Shown here: piece after piece, positions 32,569-43,199 of the stretch
Numbering within the stretch: position 1 is the stretch's first letter
Layout of the letters: the number at the start of each line of letters is the position of its first letter
Assembly: GCA_014155875.1 (NCBI GenBank)
Contig: JACEFZ010026865.1
Coordinates: 698,501 to 762,500 of the forward strand
DNA: 64,000 nucleotides
DNA from: Cepaea nemoralis
Lineage: Eukaryota > Mollusca > Gastropoda > Stylommatophora > Helicidae
Reading direction: 5' to 3'
Made by a program: the position numbers and the translations under genes
The notes under the pieces: model-generated
Seen by the model: only the letters and a program-made list of their open reading frames with translations
Told to the model about the DNA's origin: nothing
Database searches by the model: none

Positions 32569-33845
32569 AGTCGCCTGATGCGAGACACGATAGTGATGTT
32601 TACCAATACCGGCGTCCCTCGCAGTGCCCTAGGGTATGACGGGAAGCTGCTCAGAAAATACTGATAAATAGAGGTGCGTGTCAGTTCCCCGGGCTCTCCA
32701 AACCAGACAACCGTGGCCGAAGGAGCGATTATGTAGATCGCTGTTTTTATGTAGAGTATAAAATAGGGAGGCTTTAACTAGCCCTCCCCAGTCACTGGAC
32801 CAGAGCAGGGAGTCACAAATGCCTCTAGATTTAACCAAGACTGGCTTGTGTGGTCCACACACAAGGACCGAGGAAATTCATGAAAACGACTGGCAATTTG
32901 TAAGCCCACTCTTGGTAGTGACCCTTGGCCATGGTTGTTGTTTGTAGAGCAAACTTGAGCCCCAGCTCTGGTTAATGTCGTAGGCCACTCACATCCCCTT
33001 CGTATACCTGTTTATGCCACTATATCTCTGCTGTTAGGGTTATAGTTTTGTTATTCGTTATGTTATGGCTCTTCGCTGTATCTGGTCCCAGTCGACTTAT
33101 GTGATGCGGGTGTCTTGTGTGGGTATTGAGGGTGCCCTTCGACTCAACTGAACATGGATTGAGGTCTCACTGTCATTTAGAGACCGCCCCTGTAGTTAGT
33201 ACTAGGCAGCAGTTATCTCTAACTGTGGGATTTCAGATTCCCATTTCTGTATGTACCGACTGTCCATGAGTCCTGAGATGATTACAATAGAGAGTCCATA
33301 CCTGCTGTTACCGTTGTTGTTTACGTTGAGGCTCTGTTGTTGCCATGTCCTTGTTGGTTTGTGGAGATGGGTACCTAGTCATGTGCATAGCGATGTTAGG
33401 CAGCAGTGATTACTGTGGGAACATAGGTTCCCATTTCTGTATATGTCAGTTATGTGACATGTCAGGATGCCTGTTTGTCACCGAATCATGCAGTTCTGTC
33501 AATAAAAGTCTAATTTTGTTGTTCTTAATTCGTTTTGTTTAGTCTGTAGTTTGTTGTGTAAAATCATTGATCCTGTTACAGTCCAGCAATGTAATCTTCT
33601 GTCAGGGGTATACAACAGTATATCCCCCGCCCTAAGAACTCCTGGAATCTTCTGTCTAACTCTACCCCTTGTCTTGTTAACTGAGGAGAATATATACAGT
33701 GCTCTTTCGCTATTTCTTCTTATTGTCCTTTTCTTCTCTGGCCCATTAAAAGTCAGTGTTGCGCTTCTTTGAATTTGAGCACATAAGTATAGGAAACTAT
33801 GTCTTCCTGTCCTTGATATTCTTCCTTCTGTTTCAATAGCAAAAA
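32569..33845. mobile_element. ~1.28-kb insertion splitting a LINE
   Basis: Inferred because the LINE reading ...LNI ends at 32568 and resumes KTKIMHTDK at 33850. The insert has a TATA-like gtataaaatag at 32758 and an aataaa at 33502, spacing that would suit an LTR promoter and polyadenylation signal. Candidate flanks catta/caata are weak as a target duplication. A minus frame (33499-33966) is open but unrecognised. Class undetermined. Confidence 0.55.
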
Positions 33846-34496
33846 CAAAGATAATGCATACAGATAAAACTACTATGGAGAAAGAAATATACATTAATGG
33901 GGAAAAATTGGCGGTAGTGGAAAATTTTGAATATCTTGGTTCATTGATTACCAACAACGGTGACACAATGAAAGAAATTAAACGGCGACTATCAATTGCT
34001 CTTCAAAGACTAAAACAGCTGAATAAATTATGGAGTGGGACAGATAGAACTACAAAAATTAGATTTTTGAGTGCATGCATCTTTCCCATTGCAACATACG
34101 CCTGTGAGACATGGACACTTACTAAACAAGCTGAACAGCGCATAAACGCCTTTGAATATAAATGTTATAGACGAGTTCTAAGAATATCTTGGGTAAAGAA
34201 AAAAACAAGAGTTGAATAATGAAGAAGGTTGGCTATTAAAGACGATAAAACAAAGAAAATTGAAATATTTTGGTCACTTGAAACGTCACGAAAGTTTGGA
34301 GAGAACAATAATGGAGGGGTATATGCCTGGGAAGAGAGGAAGAGGAAGGCCAAAGAGAAGATGGGTGCAGGATGTGGCGGATGATCTCCAGATGGGTGTA
34401 TCATACGCGGGACATCTTGCTTATGATCGAGAGGTTTTCCGGAAGGTTGTTATGGGAGCGAGGTTCTGCAAAGGACATGGTACTGAATGAATGAAT
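33846..34496 (+). mobile_element. RTE-like LINE family C, downstream half
   Basis: Two frames: KTKIMHTDK...FEYLGSLITNNGD...RRVLRISWVKKKT, then (after a frameshift near 34215) LKYFGHLKRHESLERTIMEG, GKRGRGRPKRRW and a VFRKVV end. These are the C-terminal thumb and GRGRPK..W motifs of RTE-type LINEs. It ends in (AATG)n at 34487-34501, the family's simple-repeat tail. Confidence 0.85.
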
Positions 34497-34501
34497 GAAT
34501 G

Positions 34502-35045
34502 CAGAGCAGAGGTGAAATGGACCGTGTGAAAGGAAAATCGCTCAACCGCGAAGGCTGACTGCATGGTCAAACAGACCAGAGACGCAAGGTGCGAACTTAC
34601 TGCTTAGTAAGACTCCCCGGGATATACAGTGACAGAATGCCCACGGTCCCAGGTGTGTTTGCCTAGGCTTGTACGTGACCTACGTGTTCCTTCTTCGGGA
34701 CATGGTTTAATAATCATGAAATAAATCCTGCATCAAACTGTCTAGTTTCTGTTAAGAGTCAACCATATATAGGTCAACTATCGTGTCTGTTAAGAGTCAA
34801 CCAAATATAGGTCAAATATAGGTCCATCGAACCCCCCCTACCTCTGCCCAGATGTGAAGCTCAAACACAGGGCTTTCCCGCGCTTGGAGAGGGAAGGAAG
34901 GGTTCTGCAGCAGTTCCCCTGGGAGGTAGTGCTATGGTAACATGTTGAGAGGACAGAATTCTACTAACCCCACCTCGATATGGCCCAGACAAATTGAGCG
35001 TCAACGCACCGGATGCAATAATTAGAACTCAGTCTTAAAGAGAAC
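34502..35045. other. No gene recognised
   Basis: Contains a short direct repeat (ctgttaagagtcaaccatat / ctgttaagagtcaaccaaat, ~34750 and ~34788). No exon seen. Confidence 0.4.
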
Positions 35046-35049
35046 TACC

Positions 35050-35760
35050 AAAGATCCAGCCAATCAATAAACCAACCAAGCAACCAGCTAACCAATCAAC
35101 TAACCATCCACACAACCAGCTAACTAATCAATCACCCAAAGAACCATCCAACCAACCACCAAAATCAACAACCAACCAAACACCCAACCAGCTATCTAAA
35201 CAACCAAACATAAACCATAAAACAAACCAGGTAACTAATCAACCAGCCAACCAATTAACTAATCAAACAAACAACCATCCAGCCAACCAGCTAACTAACC
35301 AACCATTCAACCACGTAACCAACTACTAAAACTCCAACCAACCAACCAGCTAACTAATCACCCAAGCAGCCAGATTACTAACCAATCAACCAACCATCCA
35401 ACCAATTAAACAACTAACCAACCAACTTAAAGACCAACAAACGCACCAACCAACCAATTAACTAACTATGCAACCAATCAGCTAACTAACCAACTATTCA
35501 ACCGACCAGTTAACAAACAAACCAAATAACCAGTTAACTAATCAACCATCCAACCAACCAGCTAACTAACCAGCCAACTAACCAACAAACAAACCAATTC
35601 ACTAACTAACAATAACCCAACCAGCTAATTAACCAGCCAACCAGCTAGCTAACCAGCCAACCAGCTAGCTAACCATCCAACCAGTTAATTAACCAGCCAA
35701 CCAACCAATTCACTAACCAAGCAATCAACTAACCAACCAACCGACCAACAAACACATGTA
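35050..35760 (+). repeat. Degenerate (CCAA/CTAA)n tract
   Basis: About 700 bp of ccaaccaaccagctaactaa-type units, ending 11 bp from the donor hexamer of the ZP exon at 35777. Confidence 0.95.
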
Positions 35761-35776
35761 ACGTCTCAATACTAAC

Positions 35777-35931
35777 GCATCAGTATCTGTGACACTGCTG
35801 ACATCAATTGATGACACATTGACAGTTCCGTTAGTGACCAGGCATTCAGCGACAACTATCTGATCCACTGCCGACTTGAACGATTGCATGTACTGCACAT
35901 AGATCTTGAACGTATAGGCGGTACCTTGTGC
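35777..35931 (-). CDS. EGF/ZP-domain membrane protein, second half of ZP-N
   Basis: Acceptor ...gtttctggaag|GCACAAGG (phase 0), donor GATGC|gttagt (phase 2). It encodes GTAYTFKIYVQYMQ, then AVDQIVVAECLV and an Asn/Ser/Val linker with two N-glycosylation sequons (NGT, NVS). This matches the second half of ZP-N: y-x-x-x-v-x-V-Q...D-x-x-v-x-x-x-C. The Cys is the fourth ZP-N cysteine. The open frame extends further upstream (…KIDHVILCFW), but only the acceptor used here keeps phase 0 with the exon at 37809; an upstream extension cannot be excluded. Confidence 0.87.
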
Positions 35932-35999
35932 CTTCCAGAAACACAGGATAACATGGTCAATTTTTAGGATACCCAATACTCATCGTATGCTATACATTT

Positions 36000-36600
36000 T
36001 TGGGGGAACCACTTCTTCTTTCGTTTTACTGTTTTTGCCGTAAAATGTCCCAGAGAAGAGGCAGGGGCAATTTTCTGTGCGTTGCTTGTATTGTTGCTCG
36101 TACTAATGTAATATGTGATTACTTCAATGTTTCTTATACTCTATCTAACCAACTCTTCCTGAGTCGTCTCCTCGCCTTGTATGCCAGTGTTATGCAGAAA
36201 GCTCTAGCCACTGGTTGATCCTGTTCAATTCTAATTACATGTTCGATTCATGTAATTATTTGGTGTTATATAAAATCAGTAAAAGGTGTAACACCTACAC
36301 TTGTTCTTAATATCTCATTTGCCTCTCTATCTCTTCTAGTTTGTCCAACTGTGTTTCCTATGCATCTCATGTCACGTGATGTGATTTTACGCCTGTGTTT
36401 CTAGGACTGCCTATGTCTGGCATTGATACAACAGCGTGGGACACATAAAGCATCTTTCAGAGGCTTCTTTCTTTTTTAACGCATGTTAATATTTTGTTGT
36501 TTTATGATAGGTACTAGTTTGATAATTGATTGCTTTCTGTATTCTCGTTTCTATATGTACAAACCACAGACAGTTAAGGCGTCGATCGGAGACACCGACG
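36000..36600. other. Probable LINE-derived DNA, no exon recognised
   Basis: The minus strand has a short block resembling RRRLRKSWLDR, suggesting LINE debris, but nothing long enough to assign. Confidence 0.3.
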
Positions 36601-36604
36601 AATG

Positions 36605-36829
36605 GTTATACAGACATCCAGACATGAAAGGTGACTACATGCGTTTTGTGGATAAGTAGGATGTATGGATAGATGAGTTGTGGTGGATATATTGAATGTG
36701 GCGAATAGGCTGGAAGGGTGGATATTTTGGATATGGCGGATAGATTGTACGTGGCAGGTAAACTGGATGTGTGGATGAGGGGGATAAATTGGATGTGTGG
36801 ATGAGGTGGATAAATTGGAGGTGGTGGAT
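36605..36829 (+). repeat. GGTGGAT-type minisatellite, left part
   Basis: Imperfect units such as ggatgtgtggatgaggtgga and tggatatattg, continuing at 37387-37725 beyond an inserted SINE. Confidence 0.85.
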
Positions 36830-37375
36830 TTTTTATTTTTTGCGCTCACCTGCTTTGAACTCAAGCGTAGTCGACACACACTATTTATAGTAGTGATGGA
36901 CAGAATTAGGTTTCCCTGGCCATCAGGCGAACCCACTCAGACTTCAGAGGTCCTTGTAAGTGTTATAGATCACGGCCAGTCTGAATACAACTGAAGGCAA
37001 CTGCACACATTGAAGACAAAACTCCGTTCAAAGTGTATATGTGTCTGTTTATTAGTCCAGATATAAAAACGTATACAGCAAATGGAACACCTCTGGCTAA
37101 GTAGAATGCTGAGTTGGGACTGCCCTATGTTTATCCTTGACGTCACGCGTGAGCTTCCCTAACAACTCGTTCAATTGTGCTCAACCAACTATCTCCCAAA
37201 CTACTAACAGAGATGGTACTCTGTTATATAAGTTACGTCCCAAAGTCAAGGACGACAGGTCAGTATTTTCGTCCAGCTGTCCGGTGTATGGGTTGAACCG
37301 CTTAACTCGGCATCAGTACACCGGATGTGTAATAACACGCGTTCTTACCCATTCGGCCATGCTGACCGCCACATG
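36830..37375 (-). mobile_element. SINE family E inserted in a minisatellite
   Basis: 546-bp insert flanked by aggtggtggat at 36819-36829 and 37376-37386. On the minus strand it starts tcatgtggcggtcagcatgg, then has an A-box-like ggccgaatgggtaag and a B-box-like gcggttcaaccc (class II tRNA-like spacing), the family body, and ends in an A-rich tail (gcaaaaaataaaaaa). Promoter, A-tail and target duplication are all as expected for a SINE. Since the host repeat is similar to the flank, chance could inflate the duplication length. Confidence 0.82.
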
Positions 37376-37386
37376 AGGTGGTGGAT

Positions 37387-37725
37387 ATATTGGATAGGTG
37401 GATGTGGTGGATGTATTGGATGGGTAGATGTGGTGAATATATTGGGTGTGGATGTGATGGATATAAGCAATGTGTGTGTGGATTAGGTGGATATAGTGGA
37501 TGTGGTGATATTGAATGTGTGGATGAAAGAATGAGGTGGATATATCGGGTGTGTGGATGAGGTGGATATTTTGGATGTGGTTGATATATTGGGTATGTGG
37601 ATGTTGTGAATATACTGTGTGTGGATGAGGTGGATATTTAGGATGGATGGTATTTTGGATGGATGGATGGGTGTAGTGGATATATTGGATTGGTGGATGT
37701 GGTGGATATATTGGATGGGTGGACG
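37387..37725 (+). repeat. GGTGGAT-type minisatellite, right part
   Basis: Units of roughly 22 bp such as gtggatgtggtggatatatt gg with length variation. Originally continuous with 36605-36829. Confidence 0.88.
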
Positions 37726-37808
37726 GTGTAGCTTCTAGTTTACGGTACGTGGATAAATCTATTGCTATGAAGACGAGAGAGTGGATAGATAATTCATTGA
37801 TTACTTAC

Positions 37809-37928
37809 AGTTGGTGTGACTGTAGCATGACCACAAGCTGCATCAGTAAATTGCAGCACTCTCCGTTGTCCTTGAAGTCCCGGCAGTTTCTCCAGCTCGG
37901 CTGTAAAGTCCACCTCGGCTTCGGCACT
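37809..37928 (-). CDS. EGF/ZP-domain membrane protein, middle of ZP-N
   Basis: 120-nt symmetrical exon (phase 0-0): acceptor ...cccccgaacag|AGTGCC, donor CCAACT|gtaagt. It encodes SAEAEVDFTAELEKLPGLQG then RVLQFTDAACGHATVTPT. In ZP-N this is the stretch between the second and third cysteines plus the third cysteine followed by Gly. Joined exons read ...NFSPNS/SAEAEV and ...VTPT/AQGTAY without disturbing the domain. Its 120-nt length means skipping it would keep frame but remove a ZP-N cysteine. Confidence 0.9.
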
Positions 37929-37929
37929 C

Positions 37930-38150
37930 TGTTCGGGGGAAACAACGCAACACATTCTTTCTGTCACCTGAGGCGTCCCACATTTGATCAGTTAGTGCTG
38001 CATATTTGGCCAGCTATTGTCCCCCATTTGATCAATTCTTGTCTCACATTGTGTCAACTCTTGTCCCACACGTGATCATCCATTGTCTCACACGCGATCA
38101 TCTATTGTCCCATATTTTACCAACTCTCGTCCCACGTGTGATCATCTATT
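37930..38150. repeat. Imperfect ~33-bp tandem (GTCCCAC..GTGATCA)
   Basis: Four to six degenerate units with tgtccca and tgatcat/tgatcaa immediately upstream of the exon's acceptor in gene sense. Confidence 0.6.
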
Positions 38151-38318
38151 GTCCCATCACAGTCCATCCACCAATCTAACCATTGCCCCATCACAGTCCA
38201 TCCATCCATCTATCCATCCACCAATCTAACCATTAACCTATCACCATCCGTCCATCCATCCATCCATCCATCCATTAAGACTGTTAAAACCACACACACA
38301 GACACAGACACAGACACA

Positions 38319-38353
<35 letters not shown>
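38150..38353 (+). repeat. (CATC)n and (CA)n microsatellites
   Basis: Degenerate catccatccatc at 38160-38275 and (CA)n/(CAGA)n at 38292-38353. Confidence 0.93.
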
Positions 38354-38357
<4 letters not shown>

Positions 38358-38667
38358 GTGTCATGTATCCATCTCCGTGCGGGTCCACCCGTTTCTTCCA
38401 CCAAGAACCATGTTTCCTTTTTACGTTAACATATTTCTCGTCTATACTGCGTTCATACAAAGAGTCGAAAAGGTGTTTAACATTGTCTAAAGCTTGAAAA
38501 TGATATATACATCATACATATATATGACTTCGGAGTGGCAGATGGGACCATAGCGCTCTAGCCCTTAAACTTCTTATACTCTGATGACGATGTTTTCTAC
38601 ACGTGTCAGTCTGGCCTTCAACTTTGCCTTATCGTTCAGAAAATACTGGCAGAGTACTGCGCGTTTT

Positions 38668-39985
38668 ATCTATATATATAAAAGAGAATCTCCGTCTGCC
38701 TGTCTGTCTGTCTGTCTGTATGTCCTTTATGCGTTCGCGAACGGTCCATCCGATTGAGATGAAATTTTCTACACGTCTTCTAATCATTCCCGTGCTGCCA
38801 ACTGTCATAGTTTTTTTTAGTGTACAAACATATTTTCTTATTATTATTTAATATTTAATTTACATTATCTATATCTATAAAACAGAGTGTATGTGGCTTT
38901 GTTTGTGGTCAGCTATGTATTGGATGCGTTCGATAACGGTACATCTGATTGAGATGAAATTTTCTACACGTCTTCCTTTCATTCTTGTGCAACCGACTAT
39001 AATAGTTTCTTAGTGTAAAATCTTCTACTTATTTAATATTTACTTTTTCATTTTTCATTATATAATTTCTATATAGCAGGGGGACTTCACTCTAGAAAAG
39101 TTATTTCAAGGGGCATAACTTTTAATAACATTTCTATATACTTTATAGTCATATTGTTGGACTTACTTGCACTATTGTTAAACTTTTTGTCTATAGTTAT
39201 TTTCAGGCATATAAGTTATAATAAATAATGATATAATCTTTAAGGCATTTTCAAAGTTTTCATAAAAATAATGCATAATGCATAACATTGTAACCCATCT
39301 TTTTCTGCTTAAAGAACTTATCAACTGTCATGTCGGTGATTAAAAACAGTTTTCATTAAAAATGTGTGGAAGGACATTCTTTTAAGTTACTGTGCGCCAG
39401 GAGCTGGGCGAAACCACGCCGGGTCAGATAGATAGACAGACAGACAGATAGTCGGGAACGGAAGCTAATTTGACTACTTATATGAATTAAATGACATGCT
39501 CCCCACCAGGGACTGGGTGAAGCCGGGCCGGGTCAGACAGACAGACAGATAGACAGACAGACAGTCGGGAACGGGAGAGCTTATATGACTACGTATATGA
39601 ATTAAATGAGATGCTCCCCACCAGGGACTGGGTGAAGCCGGGCCGGGACAGACAGACAGACAGACAGATAGTCGGGAACGGGAGAGCTTATATGACTACG
39701 TATATGAATTAAATGAGATGCTCCCCACCAGGGACTGGGTGAAGCCGGGCCGGGTCAGACAGACAGACAGACAGACAGATAGACAGACAGACAGATAGTC
39801 GGGAACGGGAGAGCTTATATGACTACTTATATGAATTAAATGTGATGCTCCCCACCAGGGACTGGGTGAAGCCGGGCCGGGTCAGCCAGACAGACAGACA
39901 GACAGACAAACAAGCAGACAGACAGACTGATAGATAGATAGATCCCCTCCAGGGCCTGGGCGAAGCCGGGCCAGGTCAGCTAGTA
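38668..39985 (-). mobile_element. GCCCGG-headed elements (minus), two tails and five heads
   Basis: Two tail modules (38675-38790 and 38930-38990, each with ccgattgagatgaaattttc or near equivalent), an AT-rich body to ~39410, then five head modules read on the minus strand, separated by (GACA)n/(GATA)n runs. It ends at ggtcagctagt (39976-39986), the element's 5' terminus. Confidence 0.78.
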
Positions 39986-39989
39986 ATGT

Positions 39990-41490
39990 ATATATAGCGA
40001 GGGGACATAACTTCTAATAGAATTGCTATATATGTAAAATTGTTGCATATTTCTCAAATAGGTGGACCTTTTCGCTGCAGTTATCTACAGGCATATGCGT
40101 TATAATCCTCCTCCCCCTCCTCCTCCTCCTCCCCTCCTCCTCCCCCTCTTCCTCCTCCTCCTCCATCCTCCTCCCTCTTCCTCCTCCCTCTTCCTCCTCC
40201 CTCTTCCTCCTCCCTCTTCCTCCTCCCTCTCCTCCCTCCTTCCTCCCTCCTCCCCCTCCTCGCTCTCCTCCTCCTCCTCCTCCTCCTCCCTCCTCCTCCT
40301 CCCTCCTCCTCCTAATCTCTCCTCATCCGCCGCCGCCTCCTCCTCTCTCCTCCTCCTCCCCCTCCTCCTTCTCCCCTCCTCCTTCTCACCTCCTCCTCAC
40401 CTCCTCCTTCTCCTCCCCCTCCTCCCTCCTCCCTCCTCCTCTTCCCTCCTCCTCCTCCCTCTTCCTCTCTCCTCCTCCTCCCTTCTCCCCCTCCTCCAAC
40501 CTCTCCTCCTCCCTCCTCATCCCTTCTCCTCCTCCCTCCTCCTCCTCTCTCCTCCTCCCTCCTCCTCCTCCTCCCTCCTCCTCCTCTTCCTCCTCCCTCT
40601 CCCTCCTCCCCCTCCTCATCCTCCCTCCTCCTCCCTCCTCCCTCCTCCTCTCTCTCCTCCTCCCTCCTCCTCGCTCTTCCTCCCCTCCCTCCTCCTCCTC
40701 CCTCCTCCTCCTCCCTCCTCCTCCTCCCTCCTCCTCCTCCCTCCCTCCTCCTCCCTCCTCCTCCTCCTTACTCCTTTTCCCTCCTCCTCCCTCTCCTCCT
40801 CCCTCCTCCTCCTCCCTCCCTCCTCCTCCCTCCCTCATCCTAGTCCCTCCTCCTCCCTCTTCCTCCTCCTCCTCCTCCCTCCTCCTCCCTCTCCCTCCTC
40901 CTCCTAATCCCTCCTCCTCTCTCCTACTCCACCCTCCTCCTCTCTCCTCCTCCACCCTCCTCCTCCCTCCTGCTCCCTCCTCCTCCTCCCTCCGCCGAAT
41001 ATGAATTAAATGATATGCTCCCCACCAGGGACTGGGCGAAGCCGTGCCGGGTCGTCTTTTTTTGGGAACGAATATGAATTAAATAAGACGCTCCATTTAC
41101 CCAAGTTAAATGTTGGGAAGACATAACTTCTAATAGAATTGCTATATATGTAAAATTGTTGCATATAAGACAGATATATTTTATACAGATACAGATAGAC
41201 AGACAGGCAGGCAGGCAGGCAGGCAGGCAGACAGACAGACAGACAGACAGACCAGACCAGACCAGACCAGACCAGACCAGACAGGAGTCGGGAACGGGAA
41301 CTTATATGACTATTTATATGAATTAAATTAGATGCTCCCCATCAGGGTCTGGGCGAAGCCGGGCCGGGACAGACAGACAGACAGATAGATAGTCGGGAAC
41401 GGGAACGGGAAGCTTATATGACTACTTATATGAATGAAATGAGATGCTCCCCACCAGGGTATGGGCGAAGCCGGGCCGGGTCAGCTAGTT
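39990..41490 (-). mobile_element. GCCCGG-headed element (minus) split by a (TCC)n array
   Basis: Body sequence at 39987-40107 (aggcatatgcgttataat) is interrupted by (TCC)n to ~40993. Head modules then resume at 40996 (cgaatatgaattaaatgata) and continue to gccgggccgggtcagctagt at 41471-41490. Confidence 0.75.
40108..40993 (+). repeat. (TCC)n-type array, ~885 bp
   Basis: CTCCTCC units with sporadic T and A. The 281-codon Ser/Pro/Leu frame (+) and 189-codon Glu/Gly/Arg frame (-) are artefacts of the 3-bp period. Confidence 0.97.
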
Positions 41491-41582
41491 TCCTATAAAA
41501 TCAACCTTTCTGTTGGGGTTGATCGCAACGTCTTTCAATGGACATTCCATTCAAAAAATATGTATACATGATAATTAGCAAT

Positions 41583-41757
41583 GATGTACAGACCAAATGG
41601 AAGCAGAAGAAGACGCCAACCACGTGAACGATGGGCAGAGGAAATAATAGAGTCCACGGGGAACCTCGATATATGAAACCAATAAACGGGCACTCTCCCG
41701 CTGTTTATGCTTCACCTCGACACCGCAAGGTACAAGAGGAACATGATGAGATGAAAT
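41583..41757 (+). mobile_element. RTE-like LINE family B, 3' fragment (plus)
   Basis: ccaaccacgtgaacgatggg, aataatagagtccacgggga, tgcttcacctcgacaccgca and aggtacaagaggaacatgat then gagatg. Same as the 3' part of the minus copy at 62272. Confidence 0.82.
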
Positions 41758-41759
41758 GA

Positions 41760-42030
41760 TGAGAATTAGTAATGATAATAGCGAAGATAGTCACAACAAT
41801 TACATTAATAATACTGATAGCGAAGATAATAAGAACAATTACATTTCTAATACTGAAATAGCGAAATAATCACAACAATTACATTTCTAATACTGAACTA
41901 GCGAAGATAATCACAACAATTACATTTCTAATACTGAAATAGCGAAGATAGTTAAACTACATTTATAATACTAATAATAGCGAAGATAGTCACAACTGCT
42001 ACATTTCTAATACTGATAATAACGAAAGTG
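41760..42030 (+). repeat. ~42-bp minisatellite
   Basis: Six to seven units with tagcgaagataatcacaaca and attacatttctaatactga. It ends ~75 bp from the exon donor at 42106. Confidence 0.88.
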
Positions 42031-42105
42031 TAAACTTATAATTGAGATAACAGATGTTAAGAATATTGATAGTAATGATGATTAAAGAGTTTCAAGTCAA
42101 CTTAC

Positions 42106-42218
42106 GCTGTTTGGAGAAAAGTTACACGTGTTGTTTCCAGGGACGTAGATGTTTCCGCTAAAGTTGTCTATTGGGTTGATGTTCACAAACATCTTCTCAC
42201 CTTTGCAGAGAACTTGAA
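42106..42218 (-). CDS. EGF/ZP-domain membrane protein, first ZP-N exon
   Basis: Acceptor ...accgtatttccacag|TTCAAG (phase 1), donor AACAGC|gtaagt (phase 0). It encodes VQVLCKGEKMFVNINPIDNF, then SGNIYVPGNNTCNFSP. This is the classic ZP-N start: V-x-C then a strand, F-x-G-x-I-Y-V and a second Cys. Two Asn-linked glycosylation sites (NFS, NNT) are present. The phase-1 entry follows the phase-1 exit of the EGF exon at 52057. In gene sense, the LTR retrotransposon lies in the intron just upstream. Confidence 0.92.
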
Positions 42219-42480
42219 CTGTGGAAATACGGTACTGAGATTAATATAGCACTCGAATTGAGGAAATACGGTACTCAGATTAAACACAACACTAGACTTA
42301 AGGAAGTAGGTACTGAGATTAAAACAACACTCGAATTAAGGAAATAGGTCCTGAGATTGACACAACACTTGAATTAAGGAAATACGGTACTGAGATTAAC
42401 ACAATACTTGAATTAAGGAAATACGGTACTGAGATGAACACAGCTCTCGATTTAATTAAATACGGTACTGTGATTCGAAA
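42219..42480 (+). repeat. ~40-bp minisatellite abutting the splice acceptor
   Basis: Six imperfect units with ggaaatacggtactgagatt and aacacaacacttgaattaa. The first unit is contiguous with the acceptor of the ZP exon (gtatttccacag on the minus strand). Confidence 0.9.
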
Positions 42481-42565
42481 TTCTTTTAAATCCATGAAGC
42501 AAATTGGATACATGGTGCCAATCCCATCATTTTCTTGTCGCAATCAGGACTCGACGGTTAATTCG

Positions 42566-42570
42566 GCCAG
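42566..42570. repeat. Target site duplication, left (gccag)
   Basis: gccag directly precedes tgtcagc of the LTR and is repeated at 50638-50642. Confidence 0.9.
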
Positions 42571-43180
42571 TGTCAGCGACTCGTGCGCTGCAGACTCTCA
42601 CGACTCCGCTACTTTCGCACTGCACGAAATAACAATTCATGACATTTGCGAAAGGAATGCAATTTATTCAGAGCCGACATTTGAATGGCTCTACGAGCGT
42701 TATGTTTCATCATCATTACACAACATGAATGCATTAACGTGATGATAGATGATGCTAGCACTACACAATCTAAATGAACAGCCCTATGTGCCTATGGCCT
42801 AGAAAGCTATCGCATTGGTCAAGGATACGTCTGCTCTCTCTACCGTCTCCAGTCAGTCTGTCCACACGCTACACATTGCGTGGACAAGCACGGACACTTT
42901 ACTCTCCGTGCAGTCACTATTACTGCGTGCCTGGTCTTGCCAGCACGCCGGCTGGTGAGTTCGAGTAACCCGGCATATCACGGTTACTCGCAAGGACCAG
43001 CTACCCAATTGCTTGGGGAAAGCCCTCGCTCATCTGTACTCGATCGACCTCTGGTCTGACACATTTGTGTCTCCTTGTGAGGCTATTAATAGTACTCGGT
43101 GTCTCTCCTGTCTGGTGTCTCCCTCTACTAGACTAGTGTTAACTCATTACTTCTGTAAGGCCTTATTGGGGATGCTGACA
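42571..43180 (-). repeat. 3' LTR
   Basis: 610 bp, TGTCAGC...GCTGACA. Nearly identical to 50028-50637. Placed as 3' because the coding frames run toward it. Confidence 0.93.
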
Positions 43181-43184
43181 GGGT

Positions 43185-43196
43185 CCCCTCCTCTCC
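43185..43196 (-). other. Polypurine tract of the LTR element
   Basis: On the minus strand ggagaggagggg followed by accc then the LTR start TGTCAGC. This is the expected plus-strand primer position. Confidence 0.6.
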
Positions 43197-43199
43197 GCG

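Noticed and set aside
37300..37375. Class II tRNA (Leu/Ser) gene on the minus strand
   Set aside because: A and B boxes are good, but the unit continues into a SINE body with A-tail and target duplication.
40062..40955. 281-codon Ser/Pro/Leu frame and its Glu/Gly/Arg antisense
   Set aside because: Pure (TCC)n artefact inside a mobile-element body.
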